Source of the DNA: Bacillota bacterium
GTDB taxonomy: Bacteria; Bacillota; Clostridia; Lachnospirales; Lachnospiraceae
Length of the DNA stretch: 64,000 nucleotides
Direction of reading: 5' to 3'
NCBI GenBank assembly: GCA_023402845.1
Contig: JAEYFP010000002.1
Span: 62,001 to 126,000, forward strand
A program made the translations under genes and the position numbers. The number at the start of each line of letters is the position of its first letter. Position 1 is the first letter of the stretch. The notes beneath the pieces were generated by a model. The model saw only the letters and a program-made list of their open reading frames with translations, ran no database searches and was not told the DNA's origin. This document shows positions 1 to 9,402 of the stretch, one piece after another.

Positions 1-1599
1 GCAAGAGGAAGAACGGTTTTTCTGGTGCTGTGCGGCCTTGTATTGTTTTCCAGCTATCCGATGTTTACAGATTATCTTGTGCAGGGGCATGACCTGCAGG
101 TCCATCTGATGCGGATAGAGGGAGTAAAGGATGCGCTGCTGAACGGACAGCTTCTTGCCGTGATTTATCCGAACAGCAATAACGGGTATGGGACGCTGGG
201 CTTTACTTATCCGAATTTCTTTTTATATCTGCCAGCGGTTTTGCGAATGTTTGACGTGTCGATGGTGACTTCTTATCAAACACTGCTGATACTGATCAAC
301 ATCGCGACGGCGGCAGCTGTTTATTTTTCGGTCAAATCCGTTTCCAAATCGGATTACGCATCCCTGACCGCGAGCGTACTGTATATGCTTGCACCCTACC
401 GATTAAGTGACTTGTATGTCCGAGGCGCGCTCGGGGAGTCGCTTGCGATGATTTTTCTGCCGGTGGCACTGGCCGGCCTGTATCATGTTTTTCTCGGCGA
501 AAAGAAAAAATGGTATCTGCTCGTCATTGGATATACAGGGATTTTGCAGTCTCATGTGTTAAGCTGCCTGCTGATCGCGTTCGCTTCGGTTATGATCGGC
601 ATTTTGCTCTTTAAATATCTCCTTGCAGACAGACGGTATTTTGCGCTGTTAAAAGCACTTGGCGTTTCAGTGATACTGAATATCTGGTATTTGATTCCGT
701 TTTTTGCGTTTTCTAAAAATCCGCTTGGTTTAAGTTCGATTGAAAATTCCGATTTCTATGAGGACGCCATTTTTGCGGGGCAGTTGTTTATGACAAAGGC
801 ATCAACATATGTGCCGCTTGCGACGGAGAAGGGCATCGGTCTGGAAATGCAGCTGTCGATCGGCATGGCGGGCTGTGCGGCCTTGCTTTTGATTGCAATA
901 TTCTTATTTTGTGAAAGGGAACAGCGGGTGCGGTTTCATACAGACGGTACTTATCATTGGCTTTTCATTATGATTGTGCTGAGCGTGCTGATGATTTTTC
1001 TGTCTACGACGATCTTTCCATGGAAAAGGCTGTCCGATTTTTCTCTGATCAAGTCAGTCATGGAGCTGGTACAGTTTCCGTTCCGGTTTTTGACGGTCGC
1101 GACAGTGTGCCTGTCGTTTGGCTGCGGGCTTGCCATAGTAAAGTCAGCTCTTTTAAACAGATATAGAAAAGAGCTGTTTGTCATTCTGCTTTTGCTGAGT
1201 CTGATCGGCGCTTATGAAATGCTCGATGAATATATCAGGCAGGAGGTTTCTGTTACGAATGTTTCCGGCGGTTTTTCAGAAAAGGAGCTTCCGGAATATT
1301 GGCCGCAGGGAACGGCCAGAGAGCAGTTTAAGGATACACAGCCGCATGAATATCATGCGGAGCTTTCAGATTATGAGAAAAAAGGAACAGCAATCACATT
1401 TTCTTATACTGCGGACGAAGAGGATGCTTCTGTGACGCTGCCGCTTTTGCTCTATCCGGGGTATTACGCGAAGCTGGACGACGGAACCTATCTGCAGATA
1501 GAGTCAAATGAAGATAATAAAGTGAGGGTATTGCTTCCCGGGACGTCTGTGAAACAGACCGTGACGGTGGGGTACAGTTATTGGAGGATTTTTTGGTGA
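1..1599 (+). CDS. Large multi-pass membrane protein (PTPS_related/YfhO-like), 3' part
   Basis: The reading frame is open from the first base, so the true start lies before the window; a GTG at 25 is only an internal possibility. The visible part (about 530 residues) has many hydrophobic segments up to about residue 400 and then a soluble C-terminal tail. The early segment with GHDLQVHLMRIEG and YPNSNNGYG followed by YPNFFLYLP resembles the bacterial '6-pyruvoyl-tetrahydropterin synthase-related' membrane family, related in layout to YfhO and GT-C glycosyltransferases. Such proteins are thought to act at the cytoplasmic membrane in envelope glycan synthesis. This assignment is by recall of the family pattern and the substrate is unknown. 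The 3' end overlaps the cardiolipin synthase start by a few bases, so the two genes are probably co-transcribed. Confidence 0.6.
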   Translation, partial: ARGRTVFLVLCGLVLFSSYPMFTDYLVQGHDLQVHLMRIEGVKDALLNGQLLAVIYPNSNNGYGTLGFTYPNFFLYLPAVLRMFDVSMVTSYQTLLILINIATAAAVYFSVKSVSKSDYASLTASVLYMLAPYRLSDLYVRGALGESLAMIFLPVALAGLYHVFLGEKKKWYLLVIGYTGILQSHVLSCLLIAFASVMIGILLFKYLLADRRYFALLKALGVSVILNIWYLIPFFAFSKNPLGLSSIENSDFYEDAIFAGQLFMTKASTYVPLATEKGIGLEMQLSIGMAGCAALLLIAIFLFCEREQRVRFHTDGTYHWLFIMIVLSVLMIFLSTTIFPWKRLSDFSLIKSVMELVQFPFRFLTVATVCLSFGCGLAIVKSALLNRYRKELFVILLLLSLIGAYEMLDEYIRQEVSVTNVSGGFSEKELPEYWPQGTAREQFKDTQPHEYHAELSDYEKKGTAITFSYTADEEDASVTLPLLLYPGYYAKLDDGTYLQIESNEDNKVRVLLPGTSVKQTVTVGYSYWRIFW

Positions 1600-3176
1600 G
1601 TTCGGAGATTCTTTCAGAAAAAACGAAATATAAGAGTAAATCAATGTTTTTTCGGGTGCTGTTCAGCAGGACGATGATTACATTCGTGATGCTGCTCATC
1701 CAGATTATTTTTCTTGCCGGTGTCTTTGTGTGGCTGAACAGCTACAGCAGCTATATCCTTTTAAGCTGCAGTATTCTGGGAGCGCTGCTCGTTATTTTTT
1801 TGATCAGCAGCAACGGCAGGGCGGAGTTTGAATTTGCATGGATTATCATTATTTGTGTGCTTCCTGTATTCGGTGTAATGCTGTATTTATTTGTATTGCT
1901 GAATCCCGGCAGTCTCGGAAGGCAGAAACTGCTGGAGCGGCGCGTGAAGGAGACAGAAGAATATTTTGCTGCACAGGAGTATGTTGAGGAAGCGCTTAAC
2001 CGGGAGAAAAAAGATATCAGACAGATTGCCCGTTATCTGAAAAATATTGGCGGCTATCCGGCATATCAGAATACGGATGTCACTTATTTTCCTCTCGGTG
2101 AAAAGAAATATGAGGATTTATTGATTGAACTGAAAAAAGCAGAAAAATTTATTTTTTTAGAATATTTTCTTATTGATCTGGGTATTGTCTGGAGTTCAGT
2201 GCTGGAAATTTTAAAGGAGAAGGCAGCACAGGGTGTTGAGGTGCGCGTAATGTATGACGGAACATGTACGGTGGCTTTGCTTCCGTACAGTTATCCGAAG
2301 ACGCTGCGCGCGTATGGCATCAAAGCAAAGGTATTTGCACCGATCAGGCCGATGCTTTCCACACACCAAAACAACAGGGATCATAGGAAAATTCTAGTAA
2401 TTGACGGCAGGGTGGGTTATACCGGCGGTGTCAATTTAGCGGACGAATACATGAACCTGCGGGAGTTGTATGGGCATTGGAAGGATGCCGCGATCAAACT
2501 GGAAGGTGATGCGGTGCGGACGCTGACGCTTCTGTTTTTACAAATGTGGAATATAACCGAGCGGGACGGGGAATTCTATGCAAATTATATCAGGGAACCG
2601 CTGCCTGTCATAAAAAAGAGCAGAGATGACGGTTTTCTTATCCCTTATGGAGATGATCCGGTGAATGGGGAGGATATTGCGGAAAATGTCTACCGGTATT
2701 TAATCAACGGGGCGAAGAACTATATACATATCATGAGCCCTTATTTTATTGTGGACAGCGAAATGCTATCGGCGATCACATTTGCCGCCAAGCGCGGTGT
2801 AGATGTTAAACTTCTGCTGCCGCATATTCCTGATAAAAAAATTCCGTTTATGATGGCAAAAACCTATTACAGGACACTGTTGGGCGCGGGCGTAGAGATC
2901 TACGAATATACTCCGGGCTTCGTACATGCCAAGGTTATGGTTTCCGATGACAAAAAGGCAGTTGTCGGTACAATCAACATGGATTACAGGAGCATGTACC
3001 ATCATTTTGAATGCGGTGTCCTGTTATATAGAAAGAAAGTGATTCGGGAGATCGAAGAGGACTTTCAGTCAACGCTTGAGCAGTCGCAGCGCATTACGAT
3101 GGAGGATTATGAAAAGCTGCCGCTCTTTTCGCGCTTCATGGGAAGGGTGTTCCGGCTGTTTGAGCCGCTTATGTAA
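1596..3176 (+). CDS. cls: Cardiolipin synthase (phospholipase D family)
   Basis: Joins phosphatidylglycerol molecules to make cardiolipin at the cytoplasmic membrane. There are two N-terminal membrane segments (about residues 20-80), then two HxKxxxxD phospholipase D motifs: HRKILVID near the middle and HAKVMVSD near the C-terminus, each followed by the usual GG/GT and N residues. About 526 residues is slightly longer than the typical 480-510. I chose GTG at 1596 because GGAGG at 1583-1587 lies 8 nt upstream; the TTG at 1581 is possible but has no site in front. It overlaps the preceding membrane protein by four bases, which implies translational coupling. Next downstream is murE, so this is an envelope-biogenesis neighbourhood. 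Confidence 0.9.
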   Translation: MSSEILSEKTKYKSKSMFFRVLFSRTMITFVMLLIQIIFLAGVFVWLNSYSSYILLSCSILGALLVIFLISSNGRAEFEFAWIIIICVLPVFGVMLYLFVLLNPGSLGRQKLLERRVKETEEYFAAQEYVEEALNREKKDIRQIARYLKNIGGYPAYQNTDVTYFPLGEKKYEDLLIELKKAEKFIFLEYFLIDLGIVWSSVLEILKEKAAQGVEVRVMYDGTCTVALLPYSYPKTLRAYGIKAKVFAPIRPMLSTHQNNRDHRKILVIDGRVGYTGGVNLADEYMNLRELYGHWKDAAIKLEGDAVRTLTLLFLQMWNITERDGEFYANYIREPLPVIKKSRDDGFLIPYGDDPVNGEDIAENVYRYLINGAKNYIHIMSPYFIVDSEMLSAITFAAKRGVDVKLLLPHIPDKKIPFMMAKTYYRTLLGAGVEIYEYTPGFVHAKVMVSDDKKAVVGTINMDYRSMYHHFECGVLLYRKKVIREIEEDFQSTLEQSQRITMEDYEKLPLFSRFMGRVFRLFEPLM

Positions 3177-3217
3177 TAGAAACGCTTTGTTTGACAGAGC
3201 GGAAAAGAGGAAAATAA

Positions 3218-4675
3218 ATGAAACTGAACGAACTATTGACAGGCTTTCCTTACACGTGTGTGAAGGGAAATACGGACAGAGAAATCACGACGGTTGTATA
3301 TGATTCCAGAAAGATCGAAGAAGGCTGTGTGTTTATTTGCATTGCCGGAGCCAATTTTGACGGGCATACGGCTGCAGAACAAGCGGCAGAAGCAGGGGCG
3401 GCGGCTGTCATTGTGGAAAAGGATGTGGAAATTGCGGGAGATGTGTCCGTGATCCGGGTGGCGGAAACGAGATATGCCATGGCTCATATGGCAGCCTCCT
3501 ATTTTGGCCATCCCGCAAAAAAAATGAAAGTCATCGGAATTACCGGTACGAAGGGAAAGACGACGACAACGTATCTGATTAAATCGATTTTGGAAAATGC
3601 GGGGTATCGGGTCGGCCTGATCGGGACGATTGAGGTGATTATTGGAGAACGGCATATTCCTGCGGCTAATACGACACCCGAATCATTTGTTCTGCAGGGA
3701 TATTTAAAAGAAATGGTGGATTTTGGGTGCGAGGTTGTGGTGATGGAGGTTTCCTCACAGGGGCTTATGATGCACCGGACGCAGGCAATTGATTTTGAAC
3801 TCGGCATTTTTACGAATATTGAACCGGATCATATCGGGCCGAATGAGCATGCGAGCTTTGAGGAATATATGGCATGCAAGGGTCTTCTGTTCAGGCAGTG
3901 CAGGGTTGGTATTGTCAATGCGGATGATGCGCATGCGGATACGGTGTTAAAAGGCCATACTTGCATCGTCGAAAAATACGGGCTGAGTGAGGCTGCTGAT
4001 TTAAGAGCCGAGAATATCCGGCTTGTGGCAGAACCGGGGTATCTGGGAGTCGCATTTCGTGCGGTGGGATTGTCGGAACTTGAAATTCAAATTGATACAC
4101 CAGGAAAATTCAGTGTTTACAATGCACTTGCGGCGATTGCTGTATGCCGTCATTTTGCCATTGCCGACGGGGATATTGTCAGGGCGCTGCGCGTTGCGAA
4201 GGTAAAGGGCAGGATTGAGATGATTCCGGTATCGGAGGAGTTCACGCTGATGATCGATTATGCGCATAATGCGATGTCGCTGGAAAGCCTTTTGACGACG
4301 CTTAAAGAATATGAGCCGGGGAGGATTGTCTGTCTGTTCGGATGCGGAGGAAACCGTTCAAAGCTGCGCCGCTATGAGATGGGCGAGGTATCGGGAAGGC
4401 TTGCGGACCTGACGGTCATTACTTCAGACAACCCGCGGTTTGAAAATCCGCTTGAGATTATTGCAGATATTAGAAGCGGTATTCAAAAAACGGCCGGAGA
4501 ATATGTGGAAATACCGGACCGGAAGGAAGCGATTGCCTATGCGATTCATCATGCGAAAAAGGGTGATGTTATCGTGCTTGCGGGGAAGGGACACGAGGAT
4601 TATCAGGAAATCGAAGGGAAAAAATATCCGATGGATGAGAGAGTGCTGATACAGGAAATTCTGGAGAAAAAATAG
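3218..4675 (+). CDS. murE: UDP-MurNAc-tripeptide synthetase, MurE type
   Basis: Mur ligase that adds the third amino acid to UDP-MurNAc-L-Ala-D-Glu in peptidoglycan synthesis, using ATP in the cytoplasm. The N-terminal MurE cap domain (residues about 1-100) is followed by the ATP-binding GTKGKTTT loop, the central domain with EPDHIG, and a C-terminal domain with LMIDYAHN, FGCGGNR and a DNPR tetrad. DNPR is the signature usually linked to meso-diaminopimelate rather than lysine, so mDAP is the likely substrate. The length (485 residues) is normal. A GAGGAAA site precedes the ATG. Clostridia sometimes carry a second MurE-like gene, so this could be a paralogue rather than the sole murE. Confidence 0.88.
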   Translation: MKLNELLTGFPYTCVKGNTDREITTVVYDSRKIEEGCVFICIAGANFDGHTAAEQAAEAGAAAVIVEKDVEIAGDVSVIRVAETRYAMAHMAASYFGHPAKKMKVIGITGTKGKTTTTYLIKSILENAGYRVGLIGTIEVIIGERHIPAANTTPESFVLQGYLKEMVDFGCEVVVMEVSSQGLMMHRTQAIDFELGIFTNIEPDHIGPNEHASFEEYMACKGLLFRQCRVGIVNADDAHADTVLKGHTCIVEKYGLSEAADLRAENIRLVAEPGYLGVAFRAVGLSELEIQIDTPGKFSVYNALAAIAVCRHFAIADGDIVRALRVAKVKGRIEMIPVSEEFTLMIDYAHNAMSLESLLTTLKEYEPGRIVCLFGCGGNRSKLRRYEMGEVSGRLADLTVITSDNPRFENPLEIIADIRSGIQKTAGEYVEIPDRKEAIAYAIHHAKKGDVIVLAGKGHEDYQEIEGKKYPMDERVLIQEILEKK

Positions 4676-4700
4676 GAGGCGTATAAAATCAGGCGTCGTT

Positions 4701-5408
4701 CTATCCCCACAAATAATGTGTAAGTACGGATGACTGCGTGATAACAAGCTCGCTTGGAAAAGCAAGCTCTTCTAAAAGCTTTTGAGCACAGGAAAAGTCT
4801 CCGACAGATTGTTTTCCGTGGCTGTCGCTCGTCAGGATAACAGGCTGCTTGTATTCTTTACAATAGGAAAGAAGCACTGTGCAGTTTTCTTTTGCATGCG
4901 GCCGGTAGGAATGTGGTAACAGGGATGCGTTGTTGATTTCAAGCAGCACATCCTTTTCTTTTGCACCGAGAACCAGTTCCTTGTAATCAACAGGAAAATT
5001 ACCGTCATCGGCATGACCGATTATTTTCACATAGGGATGATCCATTGCATGTAAATAAGCACGTGTATGCTCCGTCATGCTGCCGGGCCGGTAGGTGGCC
5101 GTATGCAGAGAGGCAATCGTATAGCACATGTTCCTTAATATGGAGGAATCCAGATCGAGCGTTCCCTGCTCATCCAGAATATTCAGCTCGACGCCGTAAA
5201 GCACGCGGATTCCGCAGCGGTATTTCGGTGCGTGAGTCAGGCTTCTGAAATAGGAGGCAGATGCGGAGCCGGGCGTTGCCGGACCGTGGTCGGAAATGCC
5301 AAGAAGAGACAGTCCGCGTAAAGCGGCTGCCTTTGCCAAATCGGCGATTGTGTCCCGCGAGCCGTGCCCGCTTGCGATCGAATGGGTATGAATGTCAAAA
5401 TCCTGCAT
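4701..5408 (-). CDS. PHP-domain phosphoesterase (YcdX-like)
   Basis: A PHP (polymerase and histidinol phosphatase) fold enzyme of 235 residues, probably a metal-dependent phosphatase in the cytoplasm. The N-terminus has the metal-binding HTH pair (His7, His9), then GISDHGPAT, a VELNI segment, HTATYRPG, and near the end ILTSDSHG, all expected PHP metal ligands. The start is set by GGAGG six bases before the ATG at 5408 on the minus strand. It is convergent with murE, with only 25 bases between the stop codons and no obvious shared terminator. The substrate is not known; histidinol phosphate is possible but no his genes are nearby. Confidence 0.8.
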   Translation of the reverse strand: MQDFDIHTHSIASGHGSRDTIADLAKAAALRGLSLLGISDHGPATPGSASASYFRSLTHAPKYRCGIRVLYGVELNILDEQGTLDLDSSILRNMCYTIASLHTATYRPGSMTEHTRAYLHAMDHPYVKIIGHADDGNFPVDYKELVLGAKEKDVLLEINNASLLPHSYRPHAKENCTVLLSYCKEYKQPVILTSDSHGKQSVGDFSCAQKLLEELAFPSELVITQSSVLTHYLWG

Positions 5409-5514
5409 TCCGCACCTCCTGCAGCAATTGTCTGGTGATAAGTTATGCTATCGTATTCAGTATGTTACAATCCGGTCAAAAAGTCAAGCGCAAACCGTCC
5501 CCAGAATTTCAAAA

Positions 5515-5550
5515 ACAACATAAAAACAATAAGAATAAAAATGAATACAA
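5515..5550 (+). promoter_or_regulatory. A/C-rich repeat, candidate DeoR operator for the diol dehydratase operon
   Basis: Bases 5515-5529 read ACAACATAAAAACAA, and the same 15 bases occur at 9885-9899 in front of the aldolase operon. Further AACAA-like units follow. Both lie upstream of a near-consensus promoter. DeoR-family regulators commonly bind short direct repeats, and one is encoded at 18488. Assignment to that regulator is inference. Confidence 0.45.
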
Positions 5551-5581
5551 CAAAATAATTAAAAAATACATGACTAGTTTA

Positions 5582-5610
5582 TTGACATTCCGAGAAAAGA
5601 ACCGTATAAT
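5582..5610 (+). promoter_or_regulatory. Consensus sigma-A promoter of the diol dehydratase operon
   Basis: TTGACA at 5582-5587 and TATAAT at 5605-5610 are separated by 17 bases, a perfect match to the housekeeping consensus. It lies about 90 bases before the dehydratase start. Such a strong core promoter suggests control by repression, and the A/C-rich repeats just upstream are the candidate control site. Confidence 0.85.
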
Positions 5611-5700
5611 CTAGGTAATTACTAAATTGTGGGTGTCTGTGGTTTTTAATGACTCCGTAAAACGGTCTGTTTAATGAACAGGAAAGGAAAGAAGGACACT

Positions 5701-8226
5701 ATGGAAAAGTATAATAGTCAGGAAGTGGCAAAATCTGAAAGGATCCCGAAGCTTGTAGAGCATTTGTATAAGAAGATGCCGGAAATTGAATCGGCGAGGG
5801 CGGTTCTGCTGACGGAATCCTATAAGGAGACGGAGGGAGAGCCGATTGTGATGCGCAGGGCGAAGGCGTTTGCGCGCATTTTGGACCATATTCCGATCAT
5901 CATCCGGGAAAATGAGCTGATCGTCGGGAGCACGACAATTGCACCGCGCGGCTGCCAGACGTATCCCGAGTTTTCGTTTGCGTGGCTGGAGGAGGAGTAC
6001 GATACGGTGGAGCAGCGCGCCGCAGATCCTTTTTACATATCGGAGCAGACAAAAAAAGAATTGAAAGAAGCAAACGCTTACTGGAAGGGGAAGACGACGA
6101 GTGAGCTTGCTACATCTTACATGGCGCCGGAAACGCTAAGGGCGATGGAACATCATGTATTCACCCCCGGCAACTATTTTTATAACGGTGTCGGACATGT
6201 TACCGTGCAGTACAATAAGGTAATTGCTGTCGGCTATGAGAGCATTATAAAGGAAGTGCGCGAAGAACTGGAAAAGTGCCGTCCGTCTGATGCGGATTAT
6301 GCAACGCGCTCTCGTTTTTTGCAAGCGGTCATCATCAGCTGTGAGGCTGTCATCCGTTATGCAAAGCGCTACAGTGTTCTTGCGGAAAAAATGGCGGGCG
6401 AATGTACGGATCCGGTCAGAAAACAGGAACTGTTAAAGATTGCGGAAAACTGTGCGAATGTGCCTGAAAAGGGCGCGAAGAGCTTTTATGAGGCGTGTCA
6501 GAGTTTCTGGTTCGTACAGCAGCTGTTACAGATCGAATCAAGCGGCCACTCGATTTCACCGGGACGTTTTGATCAGTATATGTATCCTTATTATAAAGCG
6601 GATTTGCAGGCGGGTAATCTGACAAGAGAAACGGCCCAGGAACTCATCGATTGTATTTTTGTAAAATTAAATGATCTGAATAAATGCAGGGATGCCGTGA
6701 GTGCAGAAGGCTTCGCAGGCTACAGTCTGTTCCAGAACATGATCGTAGGCGGACAGGACGCGGACGGACTGGATGTGACAAACGACCTGTCATTCCTTTG
6801 CATTCGTGCGTCAAAGCATGTATTTTTACCGCAGCCCTCTCTTTCCATCCGGGTATGGAACGGTTCACCGCATGATCTGCTGATTGCGGCAGCCGATTTG
6901 ACCAGGACGGGAATCGGACTTCCTGCTTATTATAATGACGAGGTGGTAATTCCTTCCCTGTTAAACAGGGGCCTGACACTTGAGGATGCACGCAGTTACA
7001 ATATTATCGGGTGCGTGGAGCCGCAGGTAGCGGGAAAAACCGAAGGATGGCATGATGCGGCATTCTTTAATATGTGCCGTCCGCTGGAGCTCGTATTTTC
7101 AAACGGCTACGACAAAGGTGAGCTTGTCGGAGTGCAGACGGGCGATGTAGAGCAGATGCGAACGTTTGAGGAATTTTACGATGCATATAAGAAACAGATG
7201 AATTATATGATTGAGCTGCTCGTCAATGCGGATAATGCAATTGATATGGCTCATATGACACTTTGCCCTCTTCCGTACGAATCTTGTATGGTGGATGACT
7301 GTATCAAGCGCGGCAAGTCTCTTCAGGAAGGCGGCGCAGTTTACAACTTTACCGGACCGCAGGGCTTTGGTATTGCGAATATGACGGATTCTCTTTATGC
7401 GGTGAAAAAGCTCGTTTTCGAGGAAAAGAAGCTGACACTTGGCGAATATAAGCATATGCTTTCAATTAATTACGGCAAGGGCTTCAATGAAAGGGCAATC
7501 ACGCAAATGACGTCGGAAATTGCAAAGCAGCTTGCAGCTGCGGGAAGGACTGTCGGGGAAAAGGAAATTGCAGAAATTGTGACGGAAATTTCCAAAGCAA
7601 AGGTATCTGACGAAGAACGTACAAAAGGCGAACAGCTTTTGGAGTGGATTGAAGAAATTCCGAAATTTGGAAATGATAATTATGAGGTAGACATGTTTGC
7701 GAGGGATGTTGCTTATACCTATACAAAGCCGCTTCAAAATTATCATAATCCCCGCGGCGGTATTTTTCAGGCGGGACTCTATCCGGTATCGGCCAACGTG
7801 CTGCTCGGAACACAAACGGGTGCTACGCCTGACGGACGTCTGGCACATACGCCTGTGGCAGATGGAGTATCTCCGTCGGCGGGAAAGGATACACACGGAC
7901 CGACCGCGGCGGCTAATTCTGTTGCAAGACTGGATCATGGGATCGCTTCAAACGGAACATTATTTAACCAGAAGTTCCATCCGTCAGTTTTAAGCGGGGA
8001 AGCAGGACTTGACAACTTTGTTGCTTTGATCCGCACGTATTTCGACCAGAAGGGCAGTCATATGCAATTTAATGTTGTAGACAGAAATACACTGTTAGAT
8101 GCCCAGAAGCACCCGGAGAATTACCAGCATCTCGTTGTGCGTGTTGCCGGCTACAGCGCGTTGTTTACGACACTTTCCAAGGCACTGCAGGATGATATTA
8201 TCAAAAGAACGGAGCAGGGATTCTAA
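5701..8226 (+). CDS. Glycyl-radical diol (1,2-propanediol) dehydratase
   Basis: B12-independent dehydratase of the glycyl radical enzyme family, expected to convert (S)-1,2-propanediol to propanal inside a microcompartment. It has the active-site GCVEP motif with Cys438 and Glu440, and the C-terminal radical loop RVAGYSA with Gly817. A SGHSIS segment in the N-terminal half is shared with glycerol/propanediol dehydratases. About 841 residues is the usual size. I chose ATG 5701, preceded by an AAGGA run; ATG 5674 lies in frame but lacks a good site. The activase follows after one base. Fucose/rhamnose-type neighbours favour propanediol over glycerol or choline, since no choline-specific transporter or ethanolamine-type genes are present. 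Substrate is inferred. Confidence 0.88.
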   Translation: MEKYNSQEVAKSERIPKLVEHLYKKMPEIESARAVLLTESYKETEGEPIVMRRAKAFARILDHIPIIIRENELIVGSTTIAPRGCQTYPEFSFAWLEEEYDTVEQRAADPFYISEQTKKELKEANAYWKGKTTSELATSYMAPETLRAMEHHVFTPGNYFYNGVGHVTVQYNKVIAVGYESIIKEVREELEKCRPSDADYATRSRFLQAVIISCEAVIRYAKRYSVLAEKMAGECTDPVRKQELLKIAENCANVPEKGAKSFYEACQSFWFVQQLLQIESSGHSISPGRFDQYMYPYYKADLQAGNLTRETAQELIDCIFVKLNDLNKCRDAVSAEGFAGYSLFQNMIVGGQDADGLDVTNDLSFLCIRASKHVFLPQPSLSIRVWNGSPHDLLIAAADLTRTGIGLPAYYNDEVVIPSLLNRGLTLEDARSYNIIGCVEPQVAGKTEGWHDAAFFNMCRPLELVFSNGYDKGELVGVQTGDVEQMRTFEEFYDAYKKQMNYMIELLVNADNAIDMAHMTLCPLPYESCMVDDCIKRGKSLQEGGAVYNFTGPQGFGIANMTDSLYAVKKLVFEEKKLTLGEYKHMLSINYGKGFNERAITQMTSEIAKQLAAAGRTVGEKEIAEIVTEISKAKVSDEERTKGEQLLEWIEEIPKFGNDNYEVDMFARDVAYTYTKPLQNYHNPRGGIFQAGLYPVSANVLLGTQTGATPDGRLAHTPVADGVSPSAGKDTHGPTAAANSVARLDHGIASNGTLFNQKFHPSVLSGEAGLDNFVALIRTYFDQKGSHMQFNVVDRNTLLDAQKHPENYQHLVVRVAGYSALFTTLSKALQDDIIKRTEQGF

Positions 8227-8227
8227 T

Positions 8228-9019
8228 ATGAGCTATTTGGACACAACGGGAAGGATATTCGATATTCAGCGCTATTCTGTCCACGACGGAAAAGGGATCC
8301 GCACAATCGTATTTTTAAAGGGCTGCGTTTTGCGGTGCCGTTGGTGCTGCAACCCCGAATCGCAGGAATATGAGGTACAGACGATGCTCGTGCAGGGAAA
8401 GCCCAAGCTTATCGGTAGGGATGTGACGGTACGGGAAGCGCTTGAGGAAGTCGAAAAGGACAGGAATTACTACAGGCGATCGGGCGGCGGCATGACATTG
8501 TCGGGCGGTGAATGCCTGTGTCAGCCGGCGTTTGCAAGGGATTTGTTAAGAGGCGCGAAAGAGGCCGGTATCAATACGGCGATCGAGAGCACGGCCTGTG
8601 CAAAATATGAGGTAATTGATGAAATTCTGCCGTACCTGGATGTTTATTTAATGGATATCAAGCATATTGATCCCGGCAAGCATAAGGAATTTACGGGAAG
8701 AAGCAATGAACTTATTTTAGAAAATGCAAAGAAAATTGCGGAAAGCGGAAAGACAAACCTGGTCATACGAGTGCCGGTTGTTCCGGGCTTCAATGATACT
8801 GTTGAGGAAATCAGGGCAATCGCAGAGTTCGCGGATCACCTTGCGGATGTAAAGAAAATTCACTTACTGCCCTATCACAGACTGGGACAGGATAAGTATG
8901 AAGGGCTTGGAAGAGCATATTTGTTAAAGGAGCTGCTGCCGCCTGAAAACGATAAAATGGATACACTGAAAAAAACGGTTGAACGATATTCACGGCTTTA
9001 TTGCCAGATAGGAGGATGA
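8228..9019 (+). CDS. Glycyl-radical enzyme activase (radical SAM)
   Basis: Radical SAM protein that installs the glycyl radical on the dehydratase using S-adenosylmethionine and a [4Fe-4S] cluster. The cluster motif is C-x3-C-x2-C at Cys33, Cys37 and Cys40. The GGGMTLSGGE segment that binds SAM follows, then YLMDIKH and the VRVPVVPGFND stretch. The ATG at 8228 begins one base after the dehydratase stop, indicating tight coupling; an in-frame upstream extension would lie inside the dehydratase gene. At 263 residues it is short: the ferredoxin-like insert with extra Cys clusters found in many such activases is absent, so it resembles pyruvate formate-lyase activase in architecture. Confidence 0.9.
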   Translation: MSYLDTTGRIFDIQRYSVHDGKGIRTIVFLKGCVLRCRWCCNPESQEYEVQTMLVQGKPKLIGRDVTVREALEEVEKDRNYYRRSGGGMTLSGGECLCQPAFARDLLRGAKEAGINTAIESTACAKYEVIDEILPYLDVYLMDIKHIDPGKHKEFTGRSNELILENAKKIAESGKTNLVIRVPVVPGFNDTVEEIRAIAEFADHLADVKKIHLLPYHRLGQDKYEGLGRAYLLKELLPPENDKMDTLKKTVERYSRLYCQIGG

Positions 9020-9020
9020 C

Positions 9021-9398
9021 ATGGGCTACATGGACAGCATGACAGAAGAAACAAAACAGCGGATTGTGCAGGAACTCGTGCCGGGCAAACAGATTACGCT
9101 CGCGCATATCATTGCCAATCCGGACAAAATACTATATGAAAAGCTTGGACTGGATCCGAGTGTGGACTATGCCAAATCGGCAATCGGTGTTATGACCGTC
9201 AGTCCGGCGGAAACGGCAATCATCATTGCAGATATCGCCTTGAAGGCGGCCGGCGTAGAGATTGGTTTTGTAGACCGCTTCAGCGGATCTCTGATCGTGA
9301 CCGGCACCGTTTCGGAGGTGGAGGCATCCACAATCGCGATTCTGGATTATGTCAAAAACGAGCTGGGGTATACGGTCTGCAAGGTGACGAGAACGTGA
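9021..9398 (+). CDS. pduU: BMC shell protein, circularly permuted PduU/EutS type
   Basis: A single-domain BMC shell protein of 125 residues in the permuted PduU/EutS class, forming hexamers with a small N-terminal beta-barrel cap. The sequence starts with a short tail, then the PGKQITLAHIIANP stretch typical of PduU/EutS, then AIGVMTVSPAETAIIIADIALKAA. GGAGG lies five bases before the ATG at 9021. It immediately follows the activase and precedes a PduV-like GTPase, the partner usually found with PduU. Permuted shell proteins are minor facets whose function is not fully known. Confidence 0.88.
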   Translation: MGYMDSMTEETKQRIVQELVPGKQITLAHIIANPDKILYEKLGLDPSVDYAKSAIGVMTVSPAETAIIIADIALKAAGVEIGFVDRFSGSLIVTGTVSEVEASTIAILDYVKNELGYTVCKVTRT

Positions 9399-9402
9399 TG
9401 CT

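Noticed and set aside
1581..1595. TTG 1581 as the start of cardiolipin synthase
   Set aside because: The GGAGG at 1583-1587 lies after this codon and is placed correctly for GTG 1596.
3233..3655. Long minus-strand frame opposite murE
   Set aside because: It has no domain pattern and mirrors murE codon bias; a shadow frame.
5511..5570. Possible CRISPR or simple repeat array in the AACAA-rich stretch
   Set aside because: Units are short and irregular, there are no spacers of even length and no cas genes; an operator region fits better.
4961..5614. Plus-strand open frames opposite the PHP gene
   Set aside because: They are antisense to a well-supported gene, rich in Arg and Cys as expected for shadow frames, with no family resemblance.
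5701..8226. Reading the glycyl radical enzyme as choline TMA-lyase or glycerol dehydratase
   Set aside because: GCVEP is shared by these families, but the neighbours (deoxyhexose aldolase, PduL, PduP-like) and lack of choline-linked genes favour propanediol. Not excluded by sequence alone.
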